DNA from: Candidatus Obscuribacter sp.
GTDB lineage: Bacteria; Cyanobacteriota; Vampirovibrionia; Obscuribacterales; Obscuribacteraceae
Length of the DNA: 64,000 nt
Reading direction: 5' to 3'
Assembly (NCBI GenBank): GCA_016718315.1
Contig: JADKDV010000005.1
Coordinates: 62,001 to 126,000 of the forward strand
Both the position numbers and the translations under genes were made by a program. Positions 8,611-17,101 of this stretch are shown in pieces (the first letter of the stretch is position 1; every line of letters begins with the position of its first letter). A model generated the notes under the pieces. It was given only the letters and a program-made list of their open reading frames with translations. It was not told where the DNA came from and made no database searches.

Positions 8611-9193
8611 TTGCGGGGGATCTCTTATCGGGCCTGGGGGGGGCGGCGAGGGCGGCGCTGCGTCGTCCCAGCTCACTTTTTCTGCGCGGCGCAGCCCGTG
8701 CAGCAGGGCAAGTTTGGCGGGGAGGCACCGCCAGGGCCGCACACAGTGCCAGTCTGGCTAGGAGACCACAAACTGGTCGAAAATTGTGCTGCAACAGAAT
8801 AGCGGCGAGACTGCGAGCCGCCGTTCGGTTGCTTGGTTAGCCGGACCATCGGGGCTTGGGGGGGGGGAGTGTGGGCGCTTTAGGGATTGATGTCACTTGA
8901 AGATTGGCTCCGTCCATTGGGCCTGGAGAAGTGCATTCGCGGCCTTGTTAACTGCCCATTATAGACCTAATATAGGAAATTGAATGATTGAATTTTTTTG
9001 TTTGAGAAAAAAGAGAAATAAGAAAAAACAGAGGCAAAGGTTAGCCAGGGGGGAGGCTGGGCCAGGGAAGGAACGGAGGGGGGGGGAGGGTTTGGTCAGT
9101 AGCCGAAGGGGGTGCGGGAAAAGGCCCCGTGTTTGTGGTCCGCCGGGGGGGGGGGCTGCGGGGAATATCCCGGGAGGCAATTTAGTACTGCCA

Positions 9194-9210
9194 CTTAATG
9201 CGATCGATCT
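9194..9210 (+). repeat. Direct repeat, right copy (CTTAATGCGATCGATCT)
   Basis: Partner of the repeat at 8593-8610. Sequence to the right of this copy gradually returns to the composition of the rest of the window. Confidence 0.6.
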
Positions 9211-9466
9211 GATTTGTGTGGGCGGGAAGGATATCATTATGAGGAGATACTCGTCTGATACCCACCGTGAGTGAACTGGACGGGACCTACATTGTAAGTG
9301 TTGTCATAGTTATCGACTGAAGCTGTGCTGACAGGGACGTTAGCATCATGCTGTTTTGTTCTAAGGAGTGTGATTCGCTTAGCGAAATCACGCTCCAGAT
9401 GCAACTTTTTTTTGCGACGGAAAATACTGTAAGAAGTAGTAGGAAGATGTATTTTTTTTGGGTGGG

Positions 9467-9494
9467 GAGGCTCTCATCTTGTGATGAGAGCCTC
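9467..9494. terminator. Perfect 12-bp hairpin at the end of the minus-strand block
   Basis: GAGGCTCTCATC and GATGAGAGCCTC pair around a 4-nt loop, 55 bp beyond the stop of the 9550-9813 gene. On the plus strand it is preceded by TTTTTTTTGGGTGGG, not followed by T. The same arrangement (TTTTTGGGTGGG then a hairpin) occurs at 49540-49576. It probably ends the long minus-strand transcript. Confidence 0.5.
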
Positions 9495-9549
9495 TGATTT
9501 ATGGATAAAAGAACACTACAACGCTATTAACAGATGCTTCCAGGCAGTG

Positions 9550-9813
9550 TTAGTGGTCGCCAATTTCTCCGGAGTTGGCCATGTGGCAACGAGATATGAC
9601 AATAAAACTGCCCGATTTACCGTGTTCCTCTATTGAGAAGGACCAGTCTCTGTTGTCATTGCGCAGCTTGGTTGCAGCTTCGTCTGCCTGGCTTCTAGTG
9701 ATGCCTGAGAGCCAGACTTTACATGGTTCTCCGGTAAATGCTGCTTCTACCTTCTTCAGTATTTCTGCAGTAATGCCAGCGTTCTTGTCTTTTGCAATAT
9801 TGTCTAAGTTCAT
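9550..9813 (-). CDS. Small alpha/beta orphan protein, 87 aa
   Basis: The start at 9813 follows GAGGC; the in-frame start at 9825 has no site. The layout is a helix (DKNAGITAEILKKVEAAF), a strand (CKVWLSG), a helix (SQADEAATKLRNDN), then two strands ending in WSFSIEEH and SFIVISR. The same order recurs in 13759-13995, 17102-17530 and 46037-46339. It is the last gene of the minus-strand block. Probably cytoplasmic; function unknown. Confidence 0.65.
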   Translation of the reverse strand: MNLDNIAKDKNAGITAEILKKVEAAFTGEPCKVWLSGITRSQADEAATKLRNDNRDWSFSIEEHGKSGSFIVISRCHMANSGEIGDH

Positions 9814-9861
9814 GGTATGCCTCAATTTTGAATGATTTAAGGGGTTATATAAAAGCTGGTC

Positions 9862-10599
9862 TTAGAGTCCGTGACGAGCGAGCTTTTCTCTGTTGGCAAA
9901 ACGCCAGATTGCATAAGCCAGGCGACCTTTTGTCGCTTTGGCGGCTGCTTCTTCTTTTACCAGCGCATTGCGCTCTGCCAGGGCATTGCGTGCGTCATCG
10001 ATTGCTCGCACTAGTGCCACTGTGGGTGCGATTAGTTCGCCCCAGCGGCCGTCAAATACTGATGCTTCTAGCTCACGGGCAAATATGGGTGCAAAGACTT
10101 CGAGGGCTTTTGCTGCGCTCCAGTGTTGGCTTTTGTTATCGCCCGCACCGGCGCCCCAGTGACTGGCGTCGCCGTCTTTGTCGTAAAAGGTACTTGCTTC
10201 TATGCCTTCAATTGACAGGTTGATTTTTAGGCTGCGCTGAAAAGTCAGACTGGAACCAATTGCGACTTCTCGTTTTCTTGCCGGTTGGGTTTCTACGACT
10301 ATCCAAAACTCACCAGTTTCTTGCTGATAGGTGCATGATTGTGTGCGGAAGATTGTGGCAAAGACGTGGGCCGCAGGCTTAAGTACGGGGACTCCAGCCA
10401 GCGGGTTGTCTTTGTATTGGTGAAGTACCTCAAATACCGTTGTCACATCGCCAGTCAAAAGGGCCGTAAGAAATGTTTTGAAGGCTGTAGCATTTGTTTC
10501 ACTGCAATGAGGGTCCAAAAATATGCTCATGTCAGTGTATCTTTCTGTTAATTCGGCGATGATACAAACCGCGGTTTTGGTTGCTGTTGGTTGTTCCAT
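9862..10599 (-). CDS. Orphan protein, 245 aa
   Basis: The start at 10599 follows GAGGACC. There is no signal peptide or membrane helix. The N-terminal half is mixed (VCIIAELTERYTDMS...), and a middle region with IEASTFYDKDGDASHWGAGAGDN looks like a surface loop or binding site. The C-terminal third is helical and basic (ARNALAERNALVKEEAAAKATKG, then WRFANREKLARHGL), perhaps a nucleic-acid or membrane-contacting tail. No family is recognised. It is spaced 48 bp from the next gene of the block. Confidence 0.65.
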   Translation of the reverse strand: MEQPTATKTAVCIIAELTERYTDMSIFLDPHCSETNATAFKTFLTALLTGDVTTVFEVLHQYKDNPLAGVPVLKPAAHVFATIFRTQSCTYQQETGEFWIVVETQPARKREVAIGSSLTFQRSLKINLSIEGIEASTFYDKDGDASHWGAGAGDNKSQHWSAAKALEVFAPIFARELEASVFDGRWGELIAPTVALVRAIDDARNALAERNALVKEEAAAKATKGRLAYAIWRFANREKLARHGL

Positions 10600-10637
10600 A
10601 TGGTCCTCGTTTGAATTGAATTGAGAAGAGATTTGGA

Positions 10638-10835
10638 CTACTTAGTCCAATGGATTACTACAAACCAGATGCGATCCTTGTTGCCTGCGCAATCTGTTGT
10701 GATTTCCATGCTGTGCACGATGACATCGAGGTTTTTTTCTCTCCAGGCATCGATTGTCACCTTAAGTCCATGGCAGGAGCTGGATTCGAATATTTCAGTA
10801 TTTAGTGCTCTTGCAGTTTTGTTGAGAATGGTCAT
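10638..10835 (-). CDS. Small orphan protein, 65 aa
   Basis: MTILNKTARALNTEIFESSS opens the product, which ends DRIWFVVIHWTK. A weak GAGAAC site precedes ATG 10835; another in-frame start at 10847 is less well placed. The predicted order is helix, strand-rich core (LKVTIDAWREKN, LDVIVHSMEI) and a final strand. It fits the gap between two well-supported minus-strand genes. Function unknown. Confidence 0.5.
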   Translation of the reverse strand: MTILNKTARALNTEIFESSSCHGLKVTIDAWREKNLDVIVHSMEITTDCAGNKDRIWFVVIHWTK

Positions 10836-10902
10836 AAAAGTTCTCACTATTAGTTAGTTATGGGGCAATTTATTTGATGCCTGATTGGTTTACAACTCGC
10901 TT

Positions 10903-11325
10903 CTAAGCAAGCGAAGGAACAGCCGCCATCAGACCAATAGCAGTGATGAAAAATGCTATTGGCATACTGGCTATGGCTGCCCAACGTCCGTTTTTGACAC
11001 TGATCAAAGATGGCATCAAGTTGCTACTCAGTACAATGGCAGCAGTAGTAGCAACCAGGTTTGTTAGAAGCTCTTTGATGACGTATTGACTGGGATCGTT
11101 GATGATTACTTCTAGGCTTGGGGGAGTACCTACCAGGCACATGATAAACATCGTGGCTATTCCCAGGGCGCAAATCAAGAACAGTACCGATAGTGATGCA
11201 ATCAGTGCAGGTGGCACAGGCGAAATTGAGAAATGGCTGACGGTTACATTGCCTCTGGTGATTTTAGGTGCAATGAATGTCAATGAAAGCCAGACCAAGC
11301 CGATTGTTGCAATTAAAGTAGACAT
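10903..11325 (-). CDS. Four-helix membrane protein
   Basis: The 140-aa product starts at 11325 after GGAGG. Four hydrophobic segments are visible: about residues 3-19, 38-63, 82-100 and 113-135. A short loop, PPSLEVIINDPSQYVIKELL, joins the second and third. No charged or catalytic motif is apparent. It could be a small inner-membrane subunit or a structural protein. Not assigned to a family. Confidence 0.65.
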   Translation of the reverse strand: MSTLIATIGLVWLSLTFIAPKITRGNVTVSHFSISPVPPALIASLSVLFLICALGIATMFIMCLVGTPPSLEVIINDPSQYVIKELLTNLVATTAAIVLSSNLMPSLISVKNGRWAAIASMPIAFFITAIGLMAAVPSLA

Positions 11326-11412
11326 ATAAACCTCCAGCTAGAGCTAAGCACTAGCTTTCAAAAGAATAGAAATGCATTTGCTCAGCCAGAGGCTTAATGG
11401 CAAGTGCTGTAG

Positions 11413-12144
11413 TTAGTAAGACATCACCAGATGGTCGTCTTCGCAACAAACTTTATACGAGCGACCGCTGCGCAATAGACTGAGAATTTCGTTAAAGCGA
11501 CTATGACTAAGAAGCTCCCAGACGTCATTAGTATCTTTGAGATGGAAGCTGGCCGGTGTATCGAAGATGCATGTTTGCCTTTCTTCAAGCAAGGGGAAGA
11601 AAGTCTCTAGAGATGTGGAGACCGTTGGTTTTACTGCTGGTGCCTCTCCGCGCACAGCGATAAAGATGCGCTGGTCGCGAGGAGAACGTTTGTAGATGGT
11701 GGGGACAAAGACAGTAAAGAGTGCTTGCTCCGAACTGGTCAATGGAAGTCCTAGCTCTTGAGCCAGTGCCTCCCGGTCCACTAGTAGTTCGCCCATTCTT
11801 GTATTGGCTTTGACCACTTTGCCTTCGACAAACTCCTCCCTGACGCAATTTAAGAGCGCACCCAACTCTGACAGCGAAACCATCGGTCCATTCAGGTCGG
11901 CGATAGCATCATCCACTGTGCGCGCAGCATTTAGCTTAATTAGACCTGGAGAAAGGATGCCTATCTCGCCATTTCCTTGGGCTGCTTCATAGCCATTTAG
12001 ACTGAAGAGGCATTGTGTTACCTGTTGCAGTGCTTCTACACCTGCTAAAGGCACAATGAACATTTGAACATTGGCATCAAGCTGGGTGAGTGTTGAGTTA
12101 ATCCATGCAGCCATTTGAGAGGGACCGTGTGAAAGTATTGCCAT
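11413..12144 (-). CDS. Orphan protein, 243 aa
   Basis: The start at 12144 follows CAGGAA about 10 nt upstream, itself preceded by a strong hairpin (12171-12209). There is no signal peptide. The protein reads as mixed alpha/beta: MAAWINSTLTQLDANVQMFI, a Leu/Val-rich middle with MGELLVDREALAQELGLPLT, and a beta-rich end (YKVCCEDDHLVMSY). The helix-turn NEILSLLRSGRSYKV is notable. No family is recognised. Neighbours are equally orphan, and all are transcribed together. Confidence 0.65.
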   Translation of the reverse strand: MAILSHGPSQMAAWINSTLTQLDANVQMFIVPLAGVEALQQVTQCLFSLNGYEAAQGNGEIGILSPGLIKLNAARTVDDAIADLNGPMVSLSELGALLNCVREEFVEGKVVKANTRMGELLVDREALAQELGLPLTSSEQALFTVFVPTIYKRSPRDQRIFIAVRGEAPAVKPTVSTSLETFFPLLEERQTCIFDTPASFHLKDTNDVWELLSHSRFNEILSLLRSGRSYKVCCEDDHLVMSY

Positions 12145-12170
12145 ATTTGTGATATTCCTGAAGTTGTTTA

Positions 12171-12209
12171 GTCCTTCTCGCCAGATAAAGTGATGAGGCG
12201 AGAAGGGAC
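12171..12209 (-). promoter_or_regulatory. Strong stem-loop upstream of the 12144 start
   Basis: GTCCTTCTCGCC pairs with GGCGAGAAGGGAC around a 14-nt loop, 27 nt upstream of the next start. No U-tract follows, so it may act in RNA stability or processing rather than termination. Confidence 0.5.
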
Positions 12210-12280
12210 GTTTGTTGTGTTGTTGATTGTTCTAGTAATAGAACTGGTGCTTGTGCTACTGCTTGTGCTACCGCTTAAGT

Positions 12281-12610
12281 TTATGGATTGCGTTTAAACA
12301 CAAAGTAAAAGTCACCTTGACTGCGTGAGAGTGGTTGCAATTCCCAGGCGCCTGGAGTACCAGCCGGTTCTTGTGCATGTTTCAGGCGATATTCGACCTC
12401 GACTACCGCAGCATTTGCTAGTTCTGTTGAAGCAAAGTCACTGGTGCATATTTGCACTTTGTGCTCGGTCTTATCTTTTCTTGGATCATCCTTTAGTGCT
12501 GTGAGCAGCTTTGCTCGCACCACATTCATCATTTTTATCACTTCTTCTTCCAAGATTTGTGCTTGCAATTGTTCGATAGTAAAGCCTAGTGTTTGATTGG
12601 ATTGTGTCAT
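12281..12610 (-). CDS. Small orphan protein, 109 aa
   Basis: The start at 12610 follows GAGGG, which itself lies just after the U-tract of a hairpin. An amphipathic helix (TIEQLQAQILEEEVIKMMNVVRAKLLTAL) leads into strand KVQICTSD, helix TELANAAVVEVEYRLKHA, and strands AWELQPL and DFYFVFKRN. The order helix-strand-helix-strand-strand resembles the other small proteins of this block. Cytoplasmic; function unknown. Confidence 0.65.
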   Translation of the reverse strand: MTQSNQTLGFTIEQLQAQILEEEVIKMMNVVRAKLLTALKDDPRKDKTEHKVQICTSDFASTELANAAVVEVEYRLKHAQEPAGTPGAWELQPLSRSQGDFYFVFKRNP

Positions 12611-12621
12611 TGATTTGCCCT

Positions 12622-12660
12622 CAAAAAAGAGCCTCTGGTGTCCGTCCTGGCACCTCAGGC
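12622..12660 (-). terminator. Hairpin plus U-tract just before the 12610 start
   Basis: On the minus strand GCCTGAGGTG pairs partly with CACCAGAGGC, followed by TCTTTTTT. The start codon of the next gene comes about 12 nt later, with its ribosome site inside the gap. The stem has a 2x2 internal mismatch. Confidence 0.55.
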
Positions 12661-12819
12661 AAAAATGATTGTTACCACTGCCGCTGTGGTGGTCGATAGC
12701 CTATCCGTGACTTACGACTATAGGCAAAGCTAAGCCTTTTAGATGCCTATTGCTTAGGTGGACTCGTTGGAATCCAACTAAGGAATAGGCATCGAAGATG
12801 CCTGATAGCTCAAATCCAT

Positions 12820-13353
12820 TTAAGCCACCTTTGCCATAGGCTGTACTGCTGTTAAGAGTTCGCTTGCCATTGATGTCAGTTCGGCTATAGCTTTTTGGCT
12901 GGCAATTTTGGCTACTATTGCTTTTGAACAACCAAAAGCATATGCACTCCAGCCTTCGGCAATGGCATGGATACTCATGGAGCTTGCTCTCTCTAACCAT
13001 TTTTTGTCAGAGCTTAAGGCAAGATGGGCAATTGCCAGTACTGTCAAAACTGCAGCGCGAGATTCTTCATCCAGATCTAAGTCTGATGCTTCACTGGCTG
13101 CCAGGCGAGCTTTGCTGGCGACTAAAAGCCAGGCGGCTTTGTCTGTGATGTGGTTTGTGCAAAGAGATTTGACCTCGTTGATAATCTCTCTGTGTGTGGT
13201 GCTTTGACTAAAGGTCAGGACACTGTTAGCAATAAAGGCACAGTACTCATGCCAGATTGCTTGCCAGTTGTTGTTTACTTGCACAGTTTGATCTGAGTCT
13301 TGCGACCAGTCAGTTGAGCCAATACTTTTGTGTTTTAAATTTACGGTTGTCAT
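12820..13353 (-). CDS. Helical orphan protein, 177 aa
   Basis: The start at 13353 follows CGAGAAAT. After a polar N-terminus of about 25 residues the protein is almost entirely helical and Ala/Leu/Ser-rich (DKAAWLLVASKARLAASEAS, AVLTVLAIAHLAL, AIVAKIASQKAIAELTSMAS). It has two moderately hydrophobic helices but no clear membrane span. Possibly a four-helix-bundle binding protein. No family is recognised. Confidence 0.6.
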   Translation of the reverse strand: MTTVNLKHKSIGSTDWSQDSDQTVQVNNNWQAIWHEYCAFIANSVLTFSQSTTHREIINEVKSLCTNHITDKAAWLLVASKARLAASEASDLDLDEESRAAVLTVLAIAHLALSSDKKWLERASSMSIHAIAEGWSAYAFGCSKAIVAKIASQKAIAELTSMASELLTAVQPMAKVA

Positions 13354-13365
13354 GATATTTCTCGA

Positions 13366-13404
13366 TAAAAAAAGAGCCTCTGATACGTCCTTGTATCAGG
13401 GGCT
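13366..13404 (-). terminator. Intrinsic terminator before the 13353 start
   Basis: On the minus strand AGCCCCTGATAC and GTATCAGAGGCT pair around the loop AAGGAC, followed by CTTTTTTT. The start codon of the next gene is 13 nt beyond the U-tract. The AAGGAC loop recurs in the terminator at 37916-37946. Confidence 0.75.
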
Positions 13405-13435
13405 TTAAGTTAAAAGCGGCTATCCGTAGCTGCTG

Positions 13436-13741
13436 TTATTTGATGGTGACGATGTCACTAAGAGCGACACACATTTTTAGTCCGTCGATTGGATCGTTGT
13501 TGTCTACTGCGACTATTTCCAGGACAACCATCAACATCTTTGACTCGTCCAGGTCTGTTGTGCCAGCGCCCATTTGCACGATTTGGATGGTGATCTTGGT
13601 TTTGTCCGTAGTCCTACCGTGCAGGTCAAAGTAGGGTGTTAATTTGGTTGCATCTACAAGCAGTTTGTCGCCTTTGCGAATAGCCGCTTTGACAGTAACA
13701 CCTGGTACGTCACTTAAGAAATCAGCGATTGATTTACTCAT
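13436..13741 (-). CDS. Beta-rich orphan protein, 101 aa
   Basis: The start at 13741 is chosen for the CAGGAG site; 13762 has none. After a short helix (KSIADFLSDVPG) the product is mostly beta: VTVKAAIRKGDKLLVDATKL, KITIQIVQMGAG, MLMVVLEIVAVDN, MCVALSDIVTIK. The alternation of short strands suggests a small sandwich or barrel. Cytoplasmic; function unknown. It is closely linked to the next gene (18-bp gap). Confidence 0.6.
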   Translation of the reverse strand: MSKSIADFLSDVPGVTVKAAIRKGDKLLVDATKLTPYFDLHGRTTDKTKITIQIVQMGAGTTDLDESKMLMVVLEIVAVDNNDPIDGLKMCVALSDIVTIK

Positions 13742-13758
13742 TTGTGCTTCTCCTGAAC

Positions 13759-13995
13759 TCAAAGATTGGTGATGTTGAAATGCGAACCGGAACGGCTCGA
13801 ACCAGTGAATTCGATGATATAGCCGCCTTCGGTACGATAGCGGTCAAGCACCTGATTGCGCACGTGTTCGGGCAGAGTAAACCTTACAATTGGATGTTTG
13901 GTTTTGGATGTAATTGCATTGTCCAGTGCCTCTTCCAGCATTTGTGCAACTTGTGTGTCGGACGGGGTGGTGTTCTCTTCTTTGCGAACGATCAT
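13759..13995 (-). CDS. Small alpha/beta orphan protein, 78 aa
   Basis: ATG 13995 follows AAGGTAACCC; an upstream ATG at 14034 would add 13 residues but has a poorer site. The order is helix (TQVAQMLEEALDNAITSK), strand (IVRFTLP), helix (HVRNQVLDRYRTEG), strand (YIIEFTG) and strand (HFNITN). It closely parallels 9550-9813 and 46037-46339. Function unknown. Confidence 0.6.
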   Translation of the reverse strand: MIVRKEENTTPSDTQVAQMLEEALDNAITSKTKHPIVRFTLPEHVRNQVLDRYRTEGGYIIEFTGSSRSGSHFNITNL

Positions 13996-14162
13996 TGGGT
14001 TACCTTGTTTGTTGATTTGATTGTGGTAAGCCATCCCTGGCTGGTTCTTGCTCCCTGTGTTAGAACCTAAGCTTGCGCTCAGGCTTTTGGTTCTTCTACG
14101 ACCTGGCTTGTACCGTCAAATGTTTCACCTGATTTGACAGCTTTTTTGGCTCTGAATGTTGC

Positions 14163-15866
14163 TCAAGCCGTTTTTGTCACTGTCTGAGCTGGAATAAACT
14201 CCCAATATCCATGCACACTCAAGTTGAGCTGGTGTTCATGAGGGTAAGACAGGTTGGAGCTTCTGCTAGTGCTTATGATTGTGATGCCATGGTCCTTGAG
14301 CATCTGGCAATAGAGTTTTTCAGTTTCGCCATCAAGAGCACTCGTAGCCTCATCCATGATGATCCATTTGGGGCGCGTAAATATAGCTCTGGCGATATTT
14401 AGCTTTTGCTGTTCGCTCAAGGAGAGTACAGTGCGCCAGTGTTGAGGTGTATCCAGACCACCGCAACGCTTGACCAGATCTGGTAGTTGGACCTGGGTGA
14501 GGATGTGGTGGTATCTGGTCCCTTGTCTGCCACCATCGACTGATGAACCACCTAGAGCTTCTCTCAATGAAGAGCGGGCAATGTAAAATTGCTGTCCCAC
14601 AAAAAGCATGTCAGCCACTGGCGGTCGAGTCATTACGCCACTGCCGCTTGTCCATATACCAGCCAGCGATCGCAGAAGCGCTGATTTGCCCGAGCCGTCG
14701 GCACCTCTGATCACCAGTCCTTGGCCTTCACTGACGCTAACACAAAGGTTGTCCACCATTAGTTTGCTCAAGTCAGGAGTGAGAATAGAGACCTGGTCAA
14801 AAGTGACAATAGCGCCTTCTTTCACTTCTATCTGCTTTTCAGCTGTGGCGTCTTCGGGTTTAAGCGCTTCCACCGATTCGATAAAGGAGCCAATGCGATT
14901 AACAATGGCAGTGTAAGTGGAGATACCACTAAAGTGACTGATTATAATTGTCGCTCCCTGAAAGACGCTGGTAAAAGCCATTGTGGCCTGGGTGATGTCG
15001 CCAAATGGAGCTGCACCTTTAAAATAAAGCGGTGCAATTATGGCGGCAGGTATAAGTGGCATCAATCTGTTGTAAGCACCGGTAAAAAACTGGATATTAC
15101 GGTGTACTAGCATGATTGACATGAGATTGTCGATGATGCTATCTAGTTGTCCGTTGGCTTGTGCCAGAGCAATATGTTCACTGCGGCTCAGAGCAATGGA
15201 CTCAGCATCACGTCTTGTTTCAGTGAGGCTGTAGCGTAAGTCTGCTTCCACTTTAAATTGTTTGAAGTTAAGCTTGACCAGTGCTTTGCCTATTAATACG
15301 ACAATCAATGATCCTCCGGCTGAGTAAGCAATTACGGTGTAAGTCAGAGTCGGTGATATTGCCCAGAGCAGACCAATAAACATCGATACATTGACTACCG
15401 CATCCAAAACAGAAATGAACAGACCTACTGAAGAGTTGCAGAATGAGTCGACATCCTGTGTCATCCGTTGATCCGGGTTATCGATCTCGTTGTTTTTGCT
15501 CAATTTGTAGTAAGCAAGGTCGCTGTAGTACAGACTGAAGAGCCTTGCCGATAGCCATTTACGCCATACCAGAGCCAGTCTTGTGCGCATCAAGTCATAA
15601 AAGACATGGACTGGTGTCACCACAAGAAAGGCACCGATATAGACGAGCAAGTAGTGATAAAACTCTGTTATCGACTTTTGCTCAATTGCCGTCATAAAGT
15701 GACCGGCGGTGTAGTTAACAAAAACAGCAAGCAGGGCATTGGCCGAAAGCAAAATCAGTACTGCAATTAGATGCAGCATGGCAATATTGCGTTTTTCTGA
15801 GACCCAGAACGGTCTACCAATTTTCCACAGCCGCTTCCATGGTAAAGCATTGTTTGCGCTTTTCAT
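14163..15866 (-). CDS. YddA/SbmA-like ABC transporter (membrane + ATPase fused)
   Basis: The 567-aa product starts at 15866. Residues 1-330 hold about five or six membrane helices with the NEIDNPDQRMTQDVD coupling motif of the ABC_membrane_2 (SbmA/BacA, YddA, ABCD) family. Residues 345-555 are the ATPase: Walker A GADGSGKS (388-395), Q-loop VGQQ, signature LSLSEQQK (481-488), Walker B WIIMDE (501-506) and D-loop SALD. The switch-histidine position reads ISTSRSS, with Arg535 where His is usual. The substrate could be a peptide, lipid or cofactor; the family exports or imports varied small molecules. The gene heads a run of membrane and envelope proteins. Confidence 0.85.
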   Translation of the reverse strand: MKSANNALPWKRLWKIGRPFWVSEKRNIAMLHLIAVLILLSANALLAVFVNYTAGHFMTAIEQKSITEFYHYLLVYIGAFLVVTPVHVFYDLMRTRLALVWRKWLSARLFSLYYSDLAYYKLSKNNEIDNPDQRMTQDVDSFCNSSVGLFISVLDAVVNVSMFIGLLWAISPTLTYTVIAYSAGGSLIVVLIGKALVKLNFKQFKVEADLRYSLTETRRDAESIALSRSEHIALAQANGQLDSIIDNLMSIMLVHRNIQFFTGAYNRLMPLIPAAIIAPLYFKGAAPFGDITQATMAFTSVFQGATIIISHFSGISTYTAIVNRIGSFIESVEALKPEDATAEKQIEVKEGAIVTFDQVSILTPDLSKLMVDNLCVSVSEGQGLVIRGADGSGKSALLRSLAGIWTSGSGVMTRPPVADMLFVGQQFYIARSSLREALGGSSVDGGRQGTRYHHILTQVQLPDLVKRCGGLDTPQHWRTVLSLSEQQKLNIARAIFTRPKWIIMDEATSALDGETEKLYCQMLKDHGITIISTSRSSNLSYPHEHQLNLSVHGYWEFIPAQTVTKTA

Positions 15867-15938
15867 GACAATAATCTCTCAAATGTGAGTGCCAGGGCAG
15901 CTCATCAATAAATAAAATTGCCAATCAAGCGCGGGGCT

Positions 15939-16577
15939 TTAGCCCAGGCTGGCTGGCACGTAGGATGGTGTACTTTTGACTAGGGGATGATTGAGCAAAA
16001 ACTCAATGACCATCCCTGGATTGTTGATTCGACTGAGCTGCCAGGACCATGCACCATCTTTTCTGGTCAGCTCCACTTCAACGGGCATTTCTGTGGCATC
16101 TTCGTCTCGTCTAAAAATTAGAGTCAACTTTGCTGTGCCATCAGCAACTTCTCTCTTTCTCAAGTCACTACTGACGTAGTGAAACTTCTCAAACCCTAGG
16201 CGCTCTTCCAGTGCGGCGAGCGACATAGTTGTGTCGGTCCGCGGATGGTCTTTCAAAAAGGTGCCTTCAGTTATTGCTGTTTTGATGTCTTCCTGAATAG
16301 ATGCCTCCAACTGGTCGCCCACTAGTGCAGTGAGATTTTGACTGACCCAGCTGCCAAAACCACCGCCGCCCAGTGCCTGTGAAAACGGCTGGGTGACTGA
16401 ATCACTGACTAAATTGTGAGCAATAGCTTTGATATCAGCATTCATTTCAAAGCGTTCCAGCGACTTTTCTTTTGCTGCCAGACTCAAGCGAGTGATGGCA
16501 AATTCTGGTGTGCTGGTAATGTATGTGCCAGCGCCTAAAACGATTACTGCGATAACTGCAAAATAGAGTTTCTTCAT
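15939..16577 (-). CDS. DUF2939-type exported/membrane-anchored protein
   Basis: The 212-aa product overlaps the upstream gene by ATGA, implying coupled translation. Residues 5-20 form a signal anchor (FAVIAVIVLGAGTYI), followed by TSTPEFAITRLSLAAKEKSLERFEMNADIKAIAHNL in the manner of DUF2939 proteins (Y..SPxxAL..L..A...D...L...VD). The C-terminal half has strands KLTLIFRRDE, VEVELTRK and WSWQLSRI. A Gly-rich turn (LGGGGFGSW) lies in the middle. Family function unknown; the domain is probably periplasmic. Confidence 0.65.
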   Translation of the reverse strand: MKKLYFAVIAVIVLGAGTYITSTPEFAITRLSLAAKEKSLERFEMNADIKAIAHNLVSDSVTQPFSQALGGGGFGSWVSQNLTALVGDQLEASIQEDIKTAITEGTFLKDHPRTDTTMSLAALEERLGFEKFHYVSSDLRKREVADGTAKLTLIFRRDEDATEMPVEVELTRKDGAWSWQLSRINNPGMVIEFLLNHPLVKSTPSYVPASLG

Positions 16578-16942
16578 ATGTCTGTGCCTGATCCAATGAG
16601 ATTGTGAGCGAGCTTGACCTGGCTTTGTGCCTCTTCAAGCTTTCTGTAGATATTGCTTACGTCGCTATTGGAGAGGGGAGATTGATCTGACTCCATTACT
16701 TGTGTCGTTATCTCTCTTGCTTGGTGCAGGAGGCGTTCGGCTTCAGCAATAAAGGCTTCATCGGTATCCAGCTCAGGCGAGGTTAGTGCCGCTGCCAGTG
16801 CATTCTGTCGACTGATTTCAGCTTCAATAGCCAGGGTCAGATTGTCCAGTGTTTGTTCGCTGGCTGGTGCCTTGGTCCAATCGGCGTGAAGAATCAGCCA
16901 GAGAAAAGCCGTGATCATAAAAGCGATAGTAATGTAAGTCAT
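16574..16942 (-). CDS. Small membrane-anchored coiled-coil protein
   Basis: The 122-aa product has one N-terminal membrane helix (TYITIAFMITAFLWLILHA), then long amphipathic helices with Leu/Ala heptads (LDNLTLAIEAEISRQNALAA and FIAEAERLLHQAREITTQ). It overlaps the DUF2939 gene by 4 nt, so the two proteins may work together at the membrane. A stem-loop (16947-16975) sits directly before the start with a short T-run. Function unknown. Confidence 0.65.
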   Translation of the reverse strand: MTYITIAFMITAFLWLILHADWTKAPASEQTLDNLTLAIEAEISRQNALAAALTSPELDTDEAFIAEAERLLHQAREITTQVMESDQSPLSNSDVSNIYRKLEEAQSQVKLAHNLIGSGTDI

Positions 16943-17101
16943 AAAAGCCTCCCCTCAAGCGAGGTTAAGGTTAGGCGTCCAATTTAATTGAGCGCGTAAA
17001 AATCAAGTCTCGGTAGACTTGCCGTATTTGTGAGTTAGGTACAGTTCGGTTCCAATGAGACTGGTATGCCATCGTCCTTGATGGCATTAGTGGTACTGGC
17101 G

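Larger units (their letters stand above)
8490..9300. other. Compositionally abnormal G-rich segment
   Basis: The segment has several runs of 8-11 consecutive G, all on the plus strand (near 8636, 8858, 9080 and 9145). A purine-rich stretch with oligo-A near 9000-9045 and very high G+C elsewhere set it apart from both flanks. No credible gene is found; open frames here are low complexity and lack ribosome sites. A near-identical 17-18-mer bounds most of it. One-sided poly-G in a moderate-G+C genome suggests low-quality reads or a mis-joined contig rather than real sequence. Confidence 0.6.

Noticed and set aside
8594..9274. Several frames in the G-rich segment
   Set aside because: Low complexity, no ribosome sites, and the DNA itself is suspect.
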